Origin: Patescibacteria group bacterium
GTDB taxonomy: Bacteria; Patescibacteriota; Microgenomatia; Woykebacterales; 2-01-FULL-43-14
Length of the DNA stretch: 32,600 nt
Assembly (NCBI GenBank): GCA_023485445.1
Contig: JAMCZT010000006.1
Coordinates: 1-32,600, forward strand
Direction: 5' to 3'
The translations under genes were made by a program, and so were the position numbers. The notes below the pieces were generated by a model. It worked only from the letters and a program-made list of their open reading frames with translations, did not search any database and was not told the origin of the DNA. How positions within the stretch are numbered: position 1 is the first letter of the stretch; every line of letters starts with the position of its first letter. Shown piece by piece: positions 1 through 7,652 of the stretch.

Positions 1-2
1 TC

Positions 3-170
3 CACTATCAGGATCTGTATCCCGATATTGAGTTGTTAAGAGGATACTGTATGGCCTTTAACCAAAAGTACAACTACAGGAGATTTCATCAATCTCTAGG
101 CTATCAAACACCGGCAGAATATGTTAAAAGTAATGTAGTAACTAAGGAGCAAGTGTTACGTCATGTATAG
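3..170 (+). CDS. IS transposase, C-terminal end (partial)
   Basis: The first reading frame is open from the window edge to TAG and gives 55 residues. It carries the signature of the C-terminal part of the integrase core of IS3/IS481-type DDE transposases: an N-x-x-Y-N-Y-x-R-x-H-Q-S-L-G-Y-x-T-P-A-E-Y pattern at residues 20-41. The rest of the gene lies upstream of the window, so I cannot tell whether the element is intact, nor its exact family. It sits just before the rpmH promoter, where the dnaA/oriC side would be expected in many bacteria, so the element has probably inserted near the origin. The identity as a transposase end is seen in the sequence; the family is an inference. Confidence 0.85.
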   Translation, partial: HYQDLYPDIELLRGYCMAFNQKYNYRRFHQSLGYQTPAEYVKSNVVTKEQVLRHV

Positions 171-185
171 GTCCTGCACAAGTGT

Positions 186-214
186 TTGACATGGAGGCTG
201 GTCTAGGTTATACT
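186..214 (+). promoter_or_regulatory. Consensus sigma70-type promoter of the rpmH operon
   Basis: Perfect -35 TTGACA (186-191) and near-perfect -10 TATACT (209-214) are separated by exactly 17 nt. Transcription should start near 221, leaving a leader of about 34 nt before rpmH. The -35 box is only 15 nt past the transposase stop codon, so it may lie in the right end of the insertion sequence. Confidence 0.8.
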
Positions 215-254
215 GAAAGATCGAAAGCGAAATTTATCAGTTTGTGAGGTAGCT

Positions 255-389
255 ATGAAGAGGACATATCAACCAAAAAAATTAAAACGGGTCCGGAAAC
301 ATGGTTTCCGTGCTAGAATGAGCACGACGGATGGCCAGAACGTGCTTAAAGAGCGAAGAGAAAAAGGTCGAAAGAAACTCACTGTTTGA
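255..389 (+). CDS. rpmH: 50S ribosomal protein L34
   Basis: 44 residues, the usual L34 size, very basic, with the family pattern M-K-R-T-Y-Q-P-K at the N-terminus, a central [10 protein letters not shown] segment and the R-R-x-K-G-R-K-x-L-T-V end. L34 is a late-assembling protein of the large ribosomal subunit. A GAGGT ribosome-binding site lies at 245-249. It is the first gene of the rpmH-rnpA-yidD-yidC-khpB cluster and follows a consensus promoter. It is too short to be found by length-limited ORF calling but is unambiguous. Confidence 0.97.
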   Translation: MKRTYQPKKLKRVRKHGFRARMSTTDGQNVLKERREKGRKKLTV

Positions 390-399
390 GCGGTGAAAT

Positions 400-753
400 A
401 TGCTCCCAAAAGAATTTCGGCTCTCCCTGGAGAAAAATTTTAGAAGGATAAAGAAGTATGCCCGCCCTCTTAATACTCCTTATTTTACGGTTTTAATTAA
501 TCGTCCTCCCCACTCTCCTGGAACTTCCCCGAATCAGACTAAAATTGGTTTCGTTGTTAGTACAAAGGTGGGAAAGTCAACTGTGCGGAATCGAGCCAAA
601 CGACTCTTGAGCGAGTCTGTGAGACTGAATTTAGATAAGATTCCCTCGGGGTTGGAATTGGTCTTTATTATTCGCTCCTCCGCGGTTGAAGTGGGCTTGG
701 AGAAAATTCAGCCGGAAGTGGAAAAGGTTTTGGAGAGGATAAAGAGCGTATGA
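400..753 (+). CDS. rnpA: Ribonuclease P protein component
   Basis: 117 residues, normal for RnpA. The protein binds the catalytic RNase P RNA and helps it trim the 5' leader of pre-tRNAs. The family motif is seen around residues 50-70: K-I-G-F-V-V-S-x-K-V-G-K-S, then [11 protein letters not shown], the RNR box that contacts the RNA. It starts 10 nt after rpmH and its TGA overlaps the ATG of yidD, so it is co-transcribed and probably translationally coupled. The RNA partner (rnpB) is not in the window. Confidence 0.97.
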   Translation: MLPKEFRLSLEKNFRRIKKYARPLNTPYFTVLINRPPHSPGTSPNQTKIGFVVSTKVGKSTVRNRAKRLLSESVRLNLDKIPSGLELVFIIRSSAVEVGLEKIQPEVEKVLERIKSV

Positions 754-989
754 AGAAAGTTGTTTTAGGTATGATTACCTTTTATCAAAAATATTTGAGC
801 TTGGACCAAGGTAGCTTGGGGAAAATATTGGCGGGAGAAAAAAAGATCTGTCGGTTTCACCCCACCTGCTCGCAATATACCTACGAAGCGATCAATAAAT
901 ATGGTATAATTCGTGGAGGTTGGCTCGGTTTGAAAAGAATTGGCCGTTGCCACCCTTTTTCTTTAGGAGGGCTTGACCCTGTCCCTTAA
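750..989 (+). CDS. yidD: Membrane protein insertion efficiency factor YidD
   Basis: 79 residues. The YidD signature is clear: Y-Q-K-Y-L-S near the N-terminus, [10 protein letters not shown] at 34-43, and G[18 protein letters not shown] at 53-71, ending G-G-L-D-P-V-P. The family is a small peripheral membrane protein that aids YidC-dependent insertion. The ATG overlaps the rnpA stop (ATGA), and yidC follows directly. The place in the cluster matches the conserved bacterial order. Confidence 0.96.
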   Translation: MKKVVLGMITFYQKYLSLDQGSLGKILAGEKKICRFHPTCSQYTYEAINKYGIIRGGWLGLKRIGRCHPFSLGGLDPVP

Positions 990-1010
990 AAGGCAGTGGC
1001 GGAAATAAAG

Positions 1011-1721
1011 ATGACTGAAATCTGGAATTTTATTCACAATCAGCTTTTAAACCTTTTGTTGTTTCTTTATAATGTCCTTTTCCAAAACTTAGGTTTGGCG
1101 GTGATTGCCTTGACGGTGATCATCAGGACCCTTTTGATTCCTCTTACCGTGCCTACACTCCGCGGCGCTAAAAAGATGCAGGAGTTAAAGCCAAAACTGG
1201 ACGAGCTAAAGCGAAGGCACAAGGATGATAAGAGGAGATTGCAGGAAGAGCAAATGAAGCTGTATAAAGAGCATGGAGTCAACCCTGCTGCTGGGTGCTT
1301 GCCTAACATTGTCCAGATTGTTGTTTTGATTGCCCTTTACCAGGTTTTTATTTCCACTTTTGGCCAAGCTCATCTGAACGTTCAATTCTTGTGGTTAAAA
1401 ATGACGAAACCTGACCCGTTTTTTATTCTTCCAATTTCAGCCGGGGTGACCCAACTTCTTCTTTCGAAAATGATGGCGCCCGCAATTGAAAAACACCCAG
1501 AAGAGACACCGAAGAAGGAAGAAAGCATGGAAGATATGGTTTACACCATGCAATCCCAAATGCTATACTTGATGCCGTTAATGACGATAGTGATAGGCTG
1601 GCAGCTGCCGTCAGGGTTAGTTCTTTATTGGTTCGTGACTACCCTGTTCTCTTTAGTCCAGCAATATTTTGTCAGCGGATTAGGAGGACTAAAAGAATGG
1701 TTAAAACTGATAAAAAGGTAA
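1011..1721 (+). CDS. yidC: Membrane protein insertase YidC/Oxa1
   Basis: About 236 residues, the short form without the large periplasmic domain of Gram-negative YidC. Transmembrane segments are visible near residues 15-40, 98-118, around 135-150, and 185-220. The conserved arginine of the hydrophilic groove is in the first core helix (T-V-I-I-R-T-L-L-I-P-L). A charged cytoplasmic hairpin rich in K/R/E follows at about 50-85. YidC inserts membrane proteins with or without SecYEG. I prefer the ATG at 1011, which has GGCGGAA just upstream; a GTG at 996 in frame would add five residues. No lipobox cysteine is seen. The 3' end overlaps khpB by 25 nt. Confidence 0.94.
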   Translation: MTEIWNFIHNQLLNLLLFLYNVLFQNLGLAVIALTVIIRTLLIPLTVPTLRGAKKMQELKPKLDELKRRHKDDKRRLQEEQMKLYKEHGVNPAAGCLPNIVQIVVLIALYQVFISTFGQAHLNVQFLWLKMTKPDPFFILPISAGVTQLLLSKMMAPAIEKHPEETPKKEESMEDMVYTMQSQMLYLMPLMTIVIGWQLPSGLVLYWFVTTLFSLVQQYFVSGLGGLKEWLKLIKR

Positions 1722-2179
1722 AAGAAAATTTAAGCACGGTTGAAGTTGCCGAGAACGTTGCCCGAGACTTTCTTTCTCGTTTGGGGTTTGAAGCAAACGT
1801 CTCCGTGACTGAAGAGGATAACAGTCTTTTAATCAAGATTGACGGTGATGATTTGGGGATTTTGATTGGTTACCACGGAGAGACTCTTCAAGCGATCCAA
1901 CTAATCCTTTCTTTAGCAATAAACCAAAATTTATCTGGAGATTGGCACCGCGTATTAGTTGATATCGGTTCCTGGAGAGGATCCCGTGAGGAGGCTCTAA
2001 GACAAATGGCTTTTCGCGCGGTAGAGCGGGCGAGGTTCTCAAAGGAGCCGGTAGCCCTCCCTCCAATGATCCCCTCAGAACGAAGGGTTGTCCACTTAGC
2101 GTTGCAAGAGCACCCTGAAGTAACTAGCGAAAGTGAAGGTGAAGGCGCTAACCGTCGAGTAGTGATCCGAATTAAGTAA
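1697..2179 (+). CDS. khpB: KH and R3H domain RNA-binding protein (KhpB/Jag)
   Basis: 160 residues. A KH domain at about 40-90 shows the G-x-x-G loop as I-G-Y-H-G, and an R3H-like domain follows at about 100-160 with the E-R-R-V-V-H-L-A-L core. The N-terminal Jag domain of longer Firmicutes relatives is absent. Members bind RNA and affect cell division and envelope genes. The frame is open further upstream, but the ATG at 1697 has an excellent AGGAGG at 1682-1687, 9 nt away, inside yidC. The gene is therefore nested at the end of the operon and coupled to yidC. Confidence 0.92.
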   Translation: MVKTDKKVKENLSTVEVAENVARDFLSRLGFEANVSVTEEDNSLLIKIDGDDLGILIGYHGETLQAIQLILSLAINQNLSGDWHRVLVDIGSWRGSREEALRQMAFRAVERARFSKEPVALPPMIPSERRVVHLALQEHPEVTSESEGEGANRRVVIRIK

Positions 2180-2233
2180 TTTCCTCTGCCCATTTCCTGG
2201 TTTAAAACGGTGGTTTTAACTCTTAGGTTGTTA

Positions 2234-2262
2234 TTGACAGCCATTTTCCCTTGCATTATGCT
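2234..2262 (+). promoter_or_regulatory. Promoter of the RNase HI gene, leaderless type
   Basis: -35 TTGACA (2234-2239) and -10 TATGCT (2257-2262) are spaced by 17 nt. The ATG begins 6 nt after the -10 box (2269), where the first transcribed base is expected, and no Shine-Dalgarno sequence fits between them. An AT-rich hairpin at 2202-2219 (7-bp stem, no T tract) lies just upstream and may mark the end of the preceding operon. Confidence 0.7.
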
Positions 2263-2268
2263 ACAAGT

Positions 2269-2706
2269 ATGAATTTTCCTAAATTTATCGTTTACACGGA
2301 TGGAGGAGCGAGAGGTAATCCTGGACCAGCCGCTTCCGCGGCGATCATCAAAGACTCTGCGGGAATCGTGCGGGAAAAATGCGGGAAATATTTAGGGGAG
2401 ACTACCAATAACGTGGCGGAATACCAGGGGGTTATTTTAGCCCTTCAAAGGCTGAAAGAAACTGTTTCCGCGGGAGAACGTTTCCAAACCAGCGTTGACT
2501 TTTTTCTAGATTCGGAATTAGTGGTTAAACAATTAAACGGATTGTTTCAGGTAAAAAACGATTCGTTGCGGGAGTTAGTTTTAAAAGTGCGGGAATTAGA
2601 AACGGGTTTTAATAAAATTTCATACCAGCATATTTCGCGCAAAAAAAATGTTGAAGCGGATAAGTTGGTAAACCAAATTTTAGATAAAGGAGAAAATTAT
2701 GGATGA
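2269..2706 (+). CDS. rnhA: Ribonuclease HI family protein
   Basis: 145 residues. It cuts the RNA strand of RNA-DNA hybrids, with two metal ions held by acidic residues. The acidic set is visible: D in Y-T-D-G-G-A-R-G-N-P-G-P near residue 10, E in N-N-V-A-E-Y-Q-G near 46, D in F-L-D-S-E-L-V-V near 80, and D in V-E-A-D-K-L-V-N near 130. The G-N-P-G-P form is typical of the compact RnhA/YpdQ-like group. An upstream in-frame ATG at 2251 lies inside the promoter and is not used if the TSS is near 2269. The stop overlaps the next gene by 8 nt. Confidence 0.93.
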   Translation: MNFPKFIVYTDGGARGNPGPAASAAIIKDSAGIVREKCGKYLGETTNNVAEYQGVILALQRLKETVSAGERFQTSVDFFLDSELVVKQLNGLFQVKNDSLRELVLKVRELETGFNKISYQHISRKKNVEADKLVNQILDKGENYG

Positions 2707-3310
2707 GCTAAAAGATTTAGTTAAAGTAGTCGGAAAGTACAGACCTCTTTTTGTCTTTTTAATTTTGGTTGGGGGTGGGGGAGCTTTTATCGTTTCGGCT
2801 CTTTTGCCTGTTAAATATGAAGCGGCAACGACTGTTTACGTTGGTCGGGAGCCGCAAAAGCCGGTTGACCAATATTACACTTACGATGGTTTTTATTCTC
2901 AGCAGGCGAGTATGCAGTACACTGATACAGTGGTTGGTTTGCTAAAAACTCCCGATGTTTACCGAACCGCATTGGAAAAGGGAGGCGGGGAACAAATTAG
3001 CGCTTTAGAGTTTTTAAATAGCACCGAGGTTAGAAAAGTTTCCCCCCAAGTGATCAATATCTCTGTTGTTAGAAAAGAAAAGGAAGAATCAAGACGTTTG
3101 TTGACAACCTTATCTCAGACGGTTTCAGAGAAAATTAAGAGCCTAAACCAACAAGGCGACAACAACTTCTTTGTTAGCAGTGTCAAAGCTGATCCGCTAG
3201 TTACGACGATCAAACAGAACTATTTACTCAACACTTTTGTAGGAATGCTACTAGGTATGGTTTTTGGTTTTTCCATCATGGGCCTGGTTGAGTATTTAAA
3301 AAAACCATAA
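2699..3310 (+). CDS. Wzz-like polysaccharide chain-length / co-polymerase membrane protein
   Basis: 203 residues. There is an N-terminal membrane helix at about 17-38, with a G-G-G-G turn, and a C-terminal helix at about 177-195. The extracytoplasmic region between them starts with the family's Y-E-A-A-T-T-V-Y-V strand. This is the Wzz/BY-kinase-modulator topology used to control surface polysaccharide length. There is no C-terminal kinase domain, and the usual proline-rich stretch before TM2 is not obvious. AAAGGAG precedes the ATG, and the start overlaps the RNase H stop. The neighbouring nucleotide-sugar SDR fits a role in polysaccharide export. Family assignment is good; the substrate is unknown. 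Confidence 0.75.
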   Translation: MDELKDLVKVVGKYRPLFVFLILVGGGGAFIVSALLPVKYEAATTVYVGREPQKPVDQYYTYDGFYSQQASMQYTDTVVGLLKTPDVYRTALEKGGGEQISALEFLNSTEVRKVSPQVINISVVRKEKEESRRLLTTLSQTVSEKIKSLNQQGDNNFFVSSVKADPLVTTIKQNYLLNTFVGMLLGMVFGFSIMGLVEYLKKP

Positions 3311-3415
3311 TTCTTCCGTTAGGACTAAGCGGATTGATTCCGAATCAGCTAAAATTTTAAAGATATTTTAATAATCCCGTTGCTTTCGGTTACTTTTTGA
3401 TCTACTTTTCACCTC

Positions 3416-3444
3416 TTGTTTTTCTCCTTTGCCTTAGATAAAAT
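3416..3444 (+). promoter_or_regulatory. Promoter of the SDR-DUF4012 gene, leaderless type
   Basis: -35 TTGTTT (3416-3421), 17-nt spacer, -10 TAAAAT (3439-3444). The ATG at 3451 is 6 nt after the -10 box. No ribosome-binding site is seen before the ATG. Confidence 0.6.
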
Positions 3445-3450
3445 CAAGGC

Positions 3451-6400
3451 ATGGATGCTGCCCATCTAAAAGACTCCACTATTTCCCCCAAATTTACCAA
3501 ATCAAACCGGCAACCAACGGCGATTGTTGCTGGTGGCGCAGGTTTTTTAGGCTCTCATCTGTGTGAAACTCTCTCGGCGCAAAATTGTGCAGTGATTTGT
3601 ATCGATAACCTTTCCTGCGGTTCAAGGGAAAATATTAAGAATCTTTTAATCAAGCCAGAGTTTTTGTTTATTGAGGCAGACATTAACCAAGAAATGCCGC
3701 CCTTGCCAGAAGGCACGGTAATCGATTACATTTTTCACTTAGCAGGAACAGAGCAGCACCACAATAGGCAAAAAATCTCTTTGGAGACACTGCTGGTAAA
3801 TTCTATCGGAACCAGAAATTTATTGGAATTAGCTAGGAAGCATCAAGCGAAGTTTTTATTAGTTTCGACCGATGATTTTACCCAAGGCCAAGCTTCCGCA
3901 AGCTCCTTTGCAAATTATTTTGGTACAAGGAGTAGTCGCGAGCAGGAAGTTACCTATCAAGAAGCCAAACGCTATGCGGAAGCTTTAACTTTTGAATATT
4001 TTAAAAATTACTTCTTAGATGCGAGAATAGCCAGGGTTTTAGATGTCTACGGACCGCGAATGGACTTAAACGATGGGACGGAAGCCTCGGCGTTACTAAA
4101 ACAGATATTAAACGGAAACGAGCAGCTTGAGATAAAGGGGGATGGACTAAGCGTGAGCCATCCGACTTTTGTCTCAGACGTGATTTTTGGCCTGGTGAAA
4201 GCCATGTTTTCGCCAGAAACTAAAGGAGGAATTTTTCACTTAATTAATCCCCAAAAAACGACCGTTTTAGGTTTGGCTGACACGATAAAAAAGGTGGTTG
4301 GAAGGAATTATGAAACTGTTTTTCTCCCTAAAGAAGGGGAGCCTTTTGCCTTCTACTATCCGGGAGGAACCCGAACTCAGGAGGTTTTAAATTGGCTGCC
4401 TAAGGTAAGCTTAGCTGACGGTTTGGAAAAGACGATCCAGTTTTTTAAGGACGCATCGGCTAAGGATGCGCTTAGCCCGAATCCGTTAACGGAAGCGGTT
4501 TTAAGGGAAAATTCTGCGGAAAGTCCTAATTTTCTTTCCCTACCAAAGGTTACCGGACCAAAAATTTCTTTGCCAAAGGCTAGTTTTGGCGCTTTTTTTG
4601 ATATTAAAAAGTCTGCTGCCCCCTCGTTAAAACCGCCTTCTGTCGGTCGTTCCCATTTACAATCGATAATCTTCTTTTCCTTCTTATCTCTCGTGATTCT
4701 GGGTTTAGTCGCGCCTGCCTTGAGTTTGGTTTTTTATTTTAACTTAGGTAACCAACGTTTAAGCCAAACGGGGATTGAACTGGAAAAAATTTCTCTCAGT
4801 TCCGCTTTAGGGCTAGCGGAGGAGGCGGAAAATTATTTTCAAGCCGCAAGATCTGATTTAACTAACCTTGGTTGGGTATTTCAGTTGCTCTCTCAGAAGC
4901 CTCTTTATTTGGAATCCCAACGGCTGCTTAACGTTGAACAAAACTTGGCCGTGTCGGCTAAGTACAGCGTAATGGCCGCTCAGCCAATTAATCAAATCGG
5001 GGAATTTTTAACCAACAGCACAAAACCGGAAACGCTGAATTTTGACGAGAAACTGACTCAGGCTAAGGTAAACTTAGAAAGCGCCCAGGACTACTTATCT
5101 TTAGCAGAAGCGTCGGTGGGGCAGATCCAGAAGGCCTCCTTACCTTCTTGGCTTTTACCAAAAGTTGCGGAGTTAAATAAAGGGGTAGAGGAGGAAAAAA
5201 ACCTTGTTAGCGGGCTGAAAAAAACTTTAAGCGTCCTGCCAAAAGCGGTAGGCTTAAAAGGAACGGCCACGTACTTGTTTCTTTTTCAAGATAATTTGCA
5301 GTTGAGGCCGACGGGTGGAGTAATCAAAAGCTACGGCTTGCTGAGTTTGGAAGGGGGGAGGATAAAGGAATTTAAGGTTGATGACGTAAGTAATTTAGAC
5401 AAGCAATTAAAAGAGAAAGTTGAACCGCCGGCAGAAATTAAAAAATACTTAAATTCCAACTTTTGGAATTTAGAACAGGCAAACTGGAACCCGAGTTTCG
5501 ACCAGGCCAGTAAGGACATAGAGTGGTTTTTTGAAAAAGAAACGGGGGAAAAAGTGGATGGGGTGGTTGCTCTTGACACGACCGTGTTACGTCGGCTGCT
5601 CCAAACCTTTGGGAGCGTTGAAATCCCAGCTTATCAGGAGAAAGTCGACTCAAAAAATATTTTTGAAAAGGTGTCTTCTTACGCTAGCGGAAATAAAGAA
5701 AAAGGGGACTTTTTGGGGGCGGTCGGAAAAGCGGTGTTTGAGAAACTTGTAAGTAGCAAAAAAGAAGTTTGGCCTTATTTAATGACGACTTTTAAAGATG
5801 TTTTAAAGAGTAAACATTTGTTAATTTCTAGTTTTGATGACAATTTGGCGAAGGTTATTCAAGAGGGAGGTTGGGATGGGCGTCTCATTCCTGGCCAAAA
5901 CGGGAACCGAAATGATTACCTCATGACGGTCGATGCCAATTTAGGGAAAAACGAGGCCAACTTATGGGTTGAGAGTTTGACCAGTTATAGCGTTACTTTT
6001 AACTCCGATGGTACAGCAGAAGCCAAGCTAAAGCTTACTTACCGGACAAAAGACGGGATCGCGGCGCCAAAAGAGGGGGTTTACAAAGATTACCTAAGGG
6101 TTTTTGTTCCACTGGGGGCGCAGTTTACAAAAATTGACGCAGAAGAAGACCTCAAGGTGAAAACAGCCGAGGAAAACGGTAAAGAAGTTTTTGGTTTTTA
6201 CTTTGAGCTTTCCTCAGGCAAGTCTAAAACTTTCACCCTCTTTTACAAATTGCCCCTAATCGTAAAAGCAAATGATAAGTATTCCATAACTGTTGATAAA
6301 CAGCCAGGGAAAGAAGATTTACCATTTGACTTTAATCTAACATTGCCTAAGGAGACGTTAATTAACGGTACCAATTATTTTGGGGAAAATAAAGGAAACA

Positions 6401-6474
6401 GCTTCCACTTATTTCAAAATTTTATATCTACCGATACCATTACGATTGAAACAAAAGTGGGGGAGGGCAAATGA
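3451..6474 (+). CDS. Fusion of NAD-dependent sugar epimerase/dehydratase and DUF4012 surface protein
   Basis: 1007 residues in one frame. Residues about 22-335 are an extended short-chain dehydrogenase: Rossmann G-G-A-G-F-L-G at 28-34, active-site Y-Q-E-A-K at 169-173, and a V-S-T-D segment supplying the usual Ser/Thr. The family epimerises, decarboxylates or dehydrates UDP- or GDP-sugars. A low-complexity linker follows, then a membrane helix at about 405-430. Residues about 430-1007 match DUF4012, with its F-Q-D-N-L-Q-L-R-P-T-G-G motif near 613-625, a domain found in envelope proteins of CPR and Actinobacteria with no proven function. The sugar enzyme would face the cytoplasm and DUF4012 the outside. 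The stop overlaps the next ATG (ATGA). I see no frameshift or internal start suggesting two separate genes. Confidence 0.88.
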   Translation: MDAAHLKDSTISPKFTKSNRQPTAIVAGGAGFLGSHLCETLSAQNCAVICIDNLSCGSRENIKNLLIKPEFLFIEADINQEMPPLPEGTVIDYIFHLAGTEQHHNRQKISLETLLVNSIGTRNLLELARKHQAKFLLVSTDDFTQGQASASSFANYFGTRSSREQEVTYQEAKRYAEALTFEYFKNYFLDARIARVLDVYGPRMDLNDGTEASALLKQILNGNEQLEIKGDGLSVSHPTFVSDVIFGLVKAMFSPETKGGIFHLINPQKTTVLGLADTIKKVVGRNYETVFLPKEGEPFAFYYPGGTRTQEVLNWLPKVSLADGLEKTIQFFKDASAKDALSPNPLTEAVLRENSAESPNFLSLPKVTGPKISLPKASFGAFFDIKKSAAPSLKPPSVGRSHLQSIIFFSFLSLVILGLVAPALSLVFYFNLGNQRLSQTGIELEKISLSSALGLAEEAENYFQAARSDLTNLGWVFQLLSQKPLYLESQRLLNVEQNLAVSAKYSVMAAQPINQIGEFLTNSTKPETLNFDEKLTQAKVNLESAQDYLSLAEASVGQIQKASLPSWLLPKVAELNKGVEEEKNLVSGLKKTLSVLPKAVGLKGTATYLFLFQDNLQLRPTGGVIKSYGLLSLEGGRIKEFKVDDVSNLDKQLKEKVEPPAEIKKYLNSNFWNLEQANWNPSFDQASKDIEWFFEKETGEKVDGVVALDTTVLRRLLQTFGSVEIPAYQEKVDSKNIFEKVSSYASGNKEKGDFLGAVGKAVFEKLVSSKKEVWPYLMTTFKDVLKSKHLLISSFDDNLAKVIQEGGWDGRLIPGQNGNRNDYLMTVDANLGKNEANLWVESLTSYSVTFNSDGTAEAKLKLTYRTKDGIAAPKEGVYKDYLRVFVPLGAQFTKIDAEEDLKVKTAEENGKEVFGFYFELSSGKSKTFTLFYKLPLIVKANDKYSITVDKQPGKEDLPFDFNLTLPKETLINGTNYFGENKGNSFHLFQNFISTDTITIETKVGEGK

Positions 6475-7091
6475 ATCCTTACGTGATTGCCATTGCCGGA
6501 GGAACAGGCTCTGGAAAAAGCATGTTTGCAAACTTGCTAGAGGAACGTTTTGAAAAAGAAGTTTTAGTTTTGCCAATGGATATGTATTATAAGGACCAAA
6601 GTCACCTTCCGCTAGTGGAACGGCTGGTTTCAAATATGGATAATCCTCATGCGCTTGATGTTACCCTTTTCATTGAGCACTTACGACGCTTATCAAGAGG
6701 AATGGATATTGAACAGCCTATTTATAATTTTCCTACCCATACCAGGAACAAAAAAACCGTTACTCTTTCGTCACGGCCAGTCATTATCGCCGAAGGCCTG
6801 CTCTCGTTTGCCACGAATGAGTTGAGGGAAATGTGCGACCTGAAAATATATATTGAAGTGGATGATGACATCCGGCTGGCCAGAAGGATTTTAAGGGATG
6901 TGGCTGAAAAGCGTTCCGAGACCATCGAAGCCTCCCTGGCTCAATATCTAAGCTCGGCTCGGCCGATGCATAAAATTTATGTCCAACCCCAAAAAGAATT
7001 TGCTGATTTGATAATTCCCTGGGAAAACGAAGATAAAGCTGCCGTGGATGTGGTCGCCGCCAGGATTTTCAACTCTCTCCATCATTCCTAA
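6471..7091 (+). CDS. udk: Uridine kinase / phosphoribulokinase family protein
   Basis: 206 residues, the normal size for uridine kinase, which phosphorylates uridine and cytidine in pyrimidine salvage. The Walker A G-G-T-G-S-G-K-S is at residues 10-17, followed by the family's M-D-M-Y-Y-K-D segment near 37-43, D-N-P-H-A-L-D near 57-63, and the Y-N-F-P-T-H-T-R substrate loop near 84-91. A lid-like R-R-I-L-R-D segment follows at about 138-143. The ATG overlaps the stop of the SDR-DUF4012 gene, so the two are translationally coupled. The substrate could differ from uridine, because CPR members of this family are little studied. Confidence 0.85.
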   Translation: MNPYVIAIAGGTGSGKSMFANLLEERFEKEVLVLPMDMYYKDQSHLPLVERLVSNMDNPHALDVTLFIEHLRRLSRGMDIEQPIYNFPTHTRNKKTVTLSSRPVIIAEGLLSFATNELREMCDLKIYIEVDDDIRLARRILRDVAEKRSETIEASLAQYLSSARPMHKIYVQPQKEFADLIIPWENEDKAAVDVVAARIFNSLHHS

Positions 7092-7130
7092 TGATAAATT
7101 TTCTACTACTTTCATTTTCTTCTATGCCTG

Positions 7131-7159
7131 TTGAATTTAAATTGCCATTTTGCTATAGT
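7131..7159 (+). promoter_or_regulatory. Promoter of the Cys-rich hypothetical gene
   Basis: -35 TTGAAT (7131-7136), 17-nt spacer, -10 TATAGT (7154-7159). The expected start near 7166 gives a leader of about 20 nt that contains AAAGGAG at 7171-7177, so this gene has an ordinary leader. Confidence 0.6.
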
Positions 7160-7186
7160 GTAATCAATTAAAAAGGAGACCAAAGA

Positions 7187-7582
7187 ATGAATAAAAAGTT
7201 AATGAAGCAACTCGAACAACAGTTTGGCAGCCAATGGGCTTGCAGTTGCCGGACGCCGCTCGACCTTACTCGTTTTGAAGTCCTTTCGGAATCAGAAACG
7301 GCTTTGTTGGCCCACTATACATGTCCGGTTTGCGGACGGGAACAGATTGTGGCCGTCGCGGCGGGCGAAGGGGTGACCTCAAATGTCCAAACCGACCTTA
7401 CCGCTGCCGAAGCTTCAAAGTTGCTTTCTGCTGAACCAGTTTCGGCAGATGACGTTTTGGATATTAGGGAGGAACTGAAAAAATTTTCCCCTCCTTCTTT
7501 CAGTAAATCCGTTAAAGAATTTAAATCTGGGGGCACAACCGTAAGGGCAATCCCTTCTTCTAAAAAAAGCCTTGACAGTTAA
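7187..7582 (+). CDS. Hypothetical protein with N-terminal zinc-ribbon-like cysteines
   Basis: 131 residues; no named family recognised. The first half carries a C-x-C pair (A-C-S-C-R near residues 19-21) and a C-x-x-C pair (Y-T-C-P-V-C-G-R near 45-50), a plausible four-cysteine metal site. The second half is charged and looks flexible. It contains a predicted helix rich in E and K (D-I-R-E-E-L-K-K) and ends in a basic, serine-rich tail. AAAGGAG sits 9 nt before the ATG. It has its own promoter and precedes the L25 gene. A nucleic-acid or ribosome-linked role is possible from context only. Confidence 0.7.
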   Translation: MNKKLMKQLEQQFGSQWACSCRTPLDLTRFEVLSESETALLAHYTCPVCGREQIVAVAAGEGVTSNVQTDLTAAEASKLLSAEPVSADDVLDIREELKKFSPPSFSKSVKEFKSGGTTVRAIPSSKKSLDS

Positions 7583-7584
7583 AG

Positions 7585-7590
7585 TATAAT
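7585..7590 (+). promoter_or_regulatory. Probable -10 box upstream of rplY
   Basis: A perfect TATAAT lies 63 nt before the rplY ATG. The nearest TTGACA (7572-7577) is only 7 nt upstream, too close to act as its -35 box, and no good -35 is seen at 16-18 nt. The promoter call therefore rests on the -10 alone. Confidence 0.4.
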
Positions 7591-7652
7591 TGAGCATAGG
7601 CCAAATACGGCCAGTCAGACTAATTGTAAAACTTTTAGAAAGGATTTTTTTC

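Noticed and set aside
1-254. Replication origin (DnaA boxes) before rpmH
   Set aside because: Gene order suggests the origin is near, but I see no cluster of TTATCCACA-type boxes here; the site is filled by the IS end and promoter.
2202-2219. Terminator after khpB
   Set aside because: A 7-bp AT-rich hairpin without a T tract; too weak to list as a terminator.
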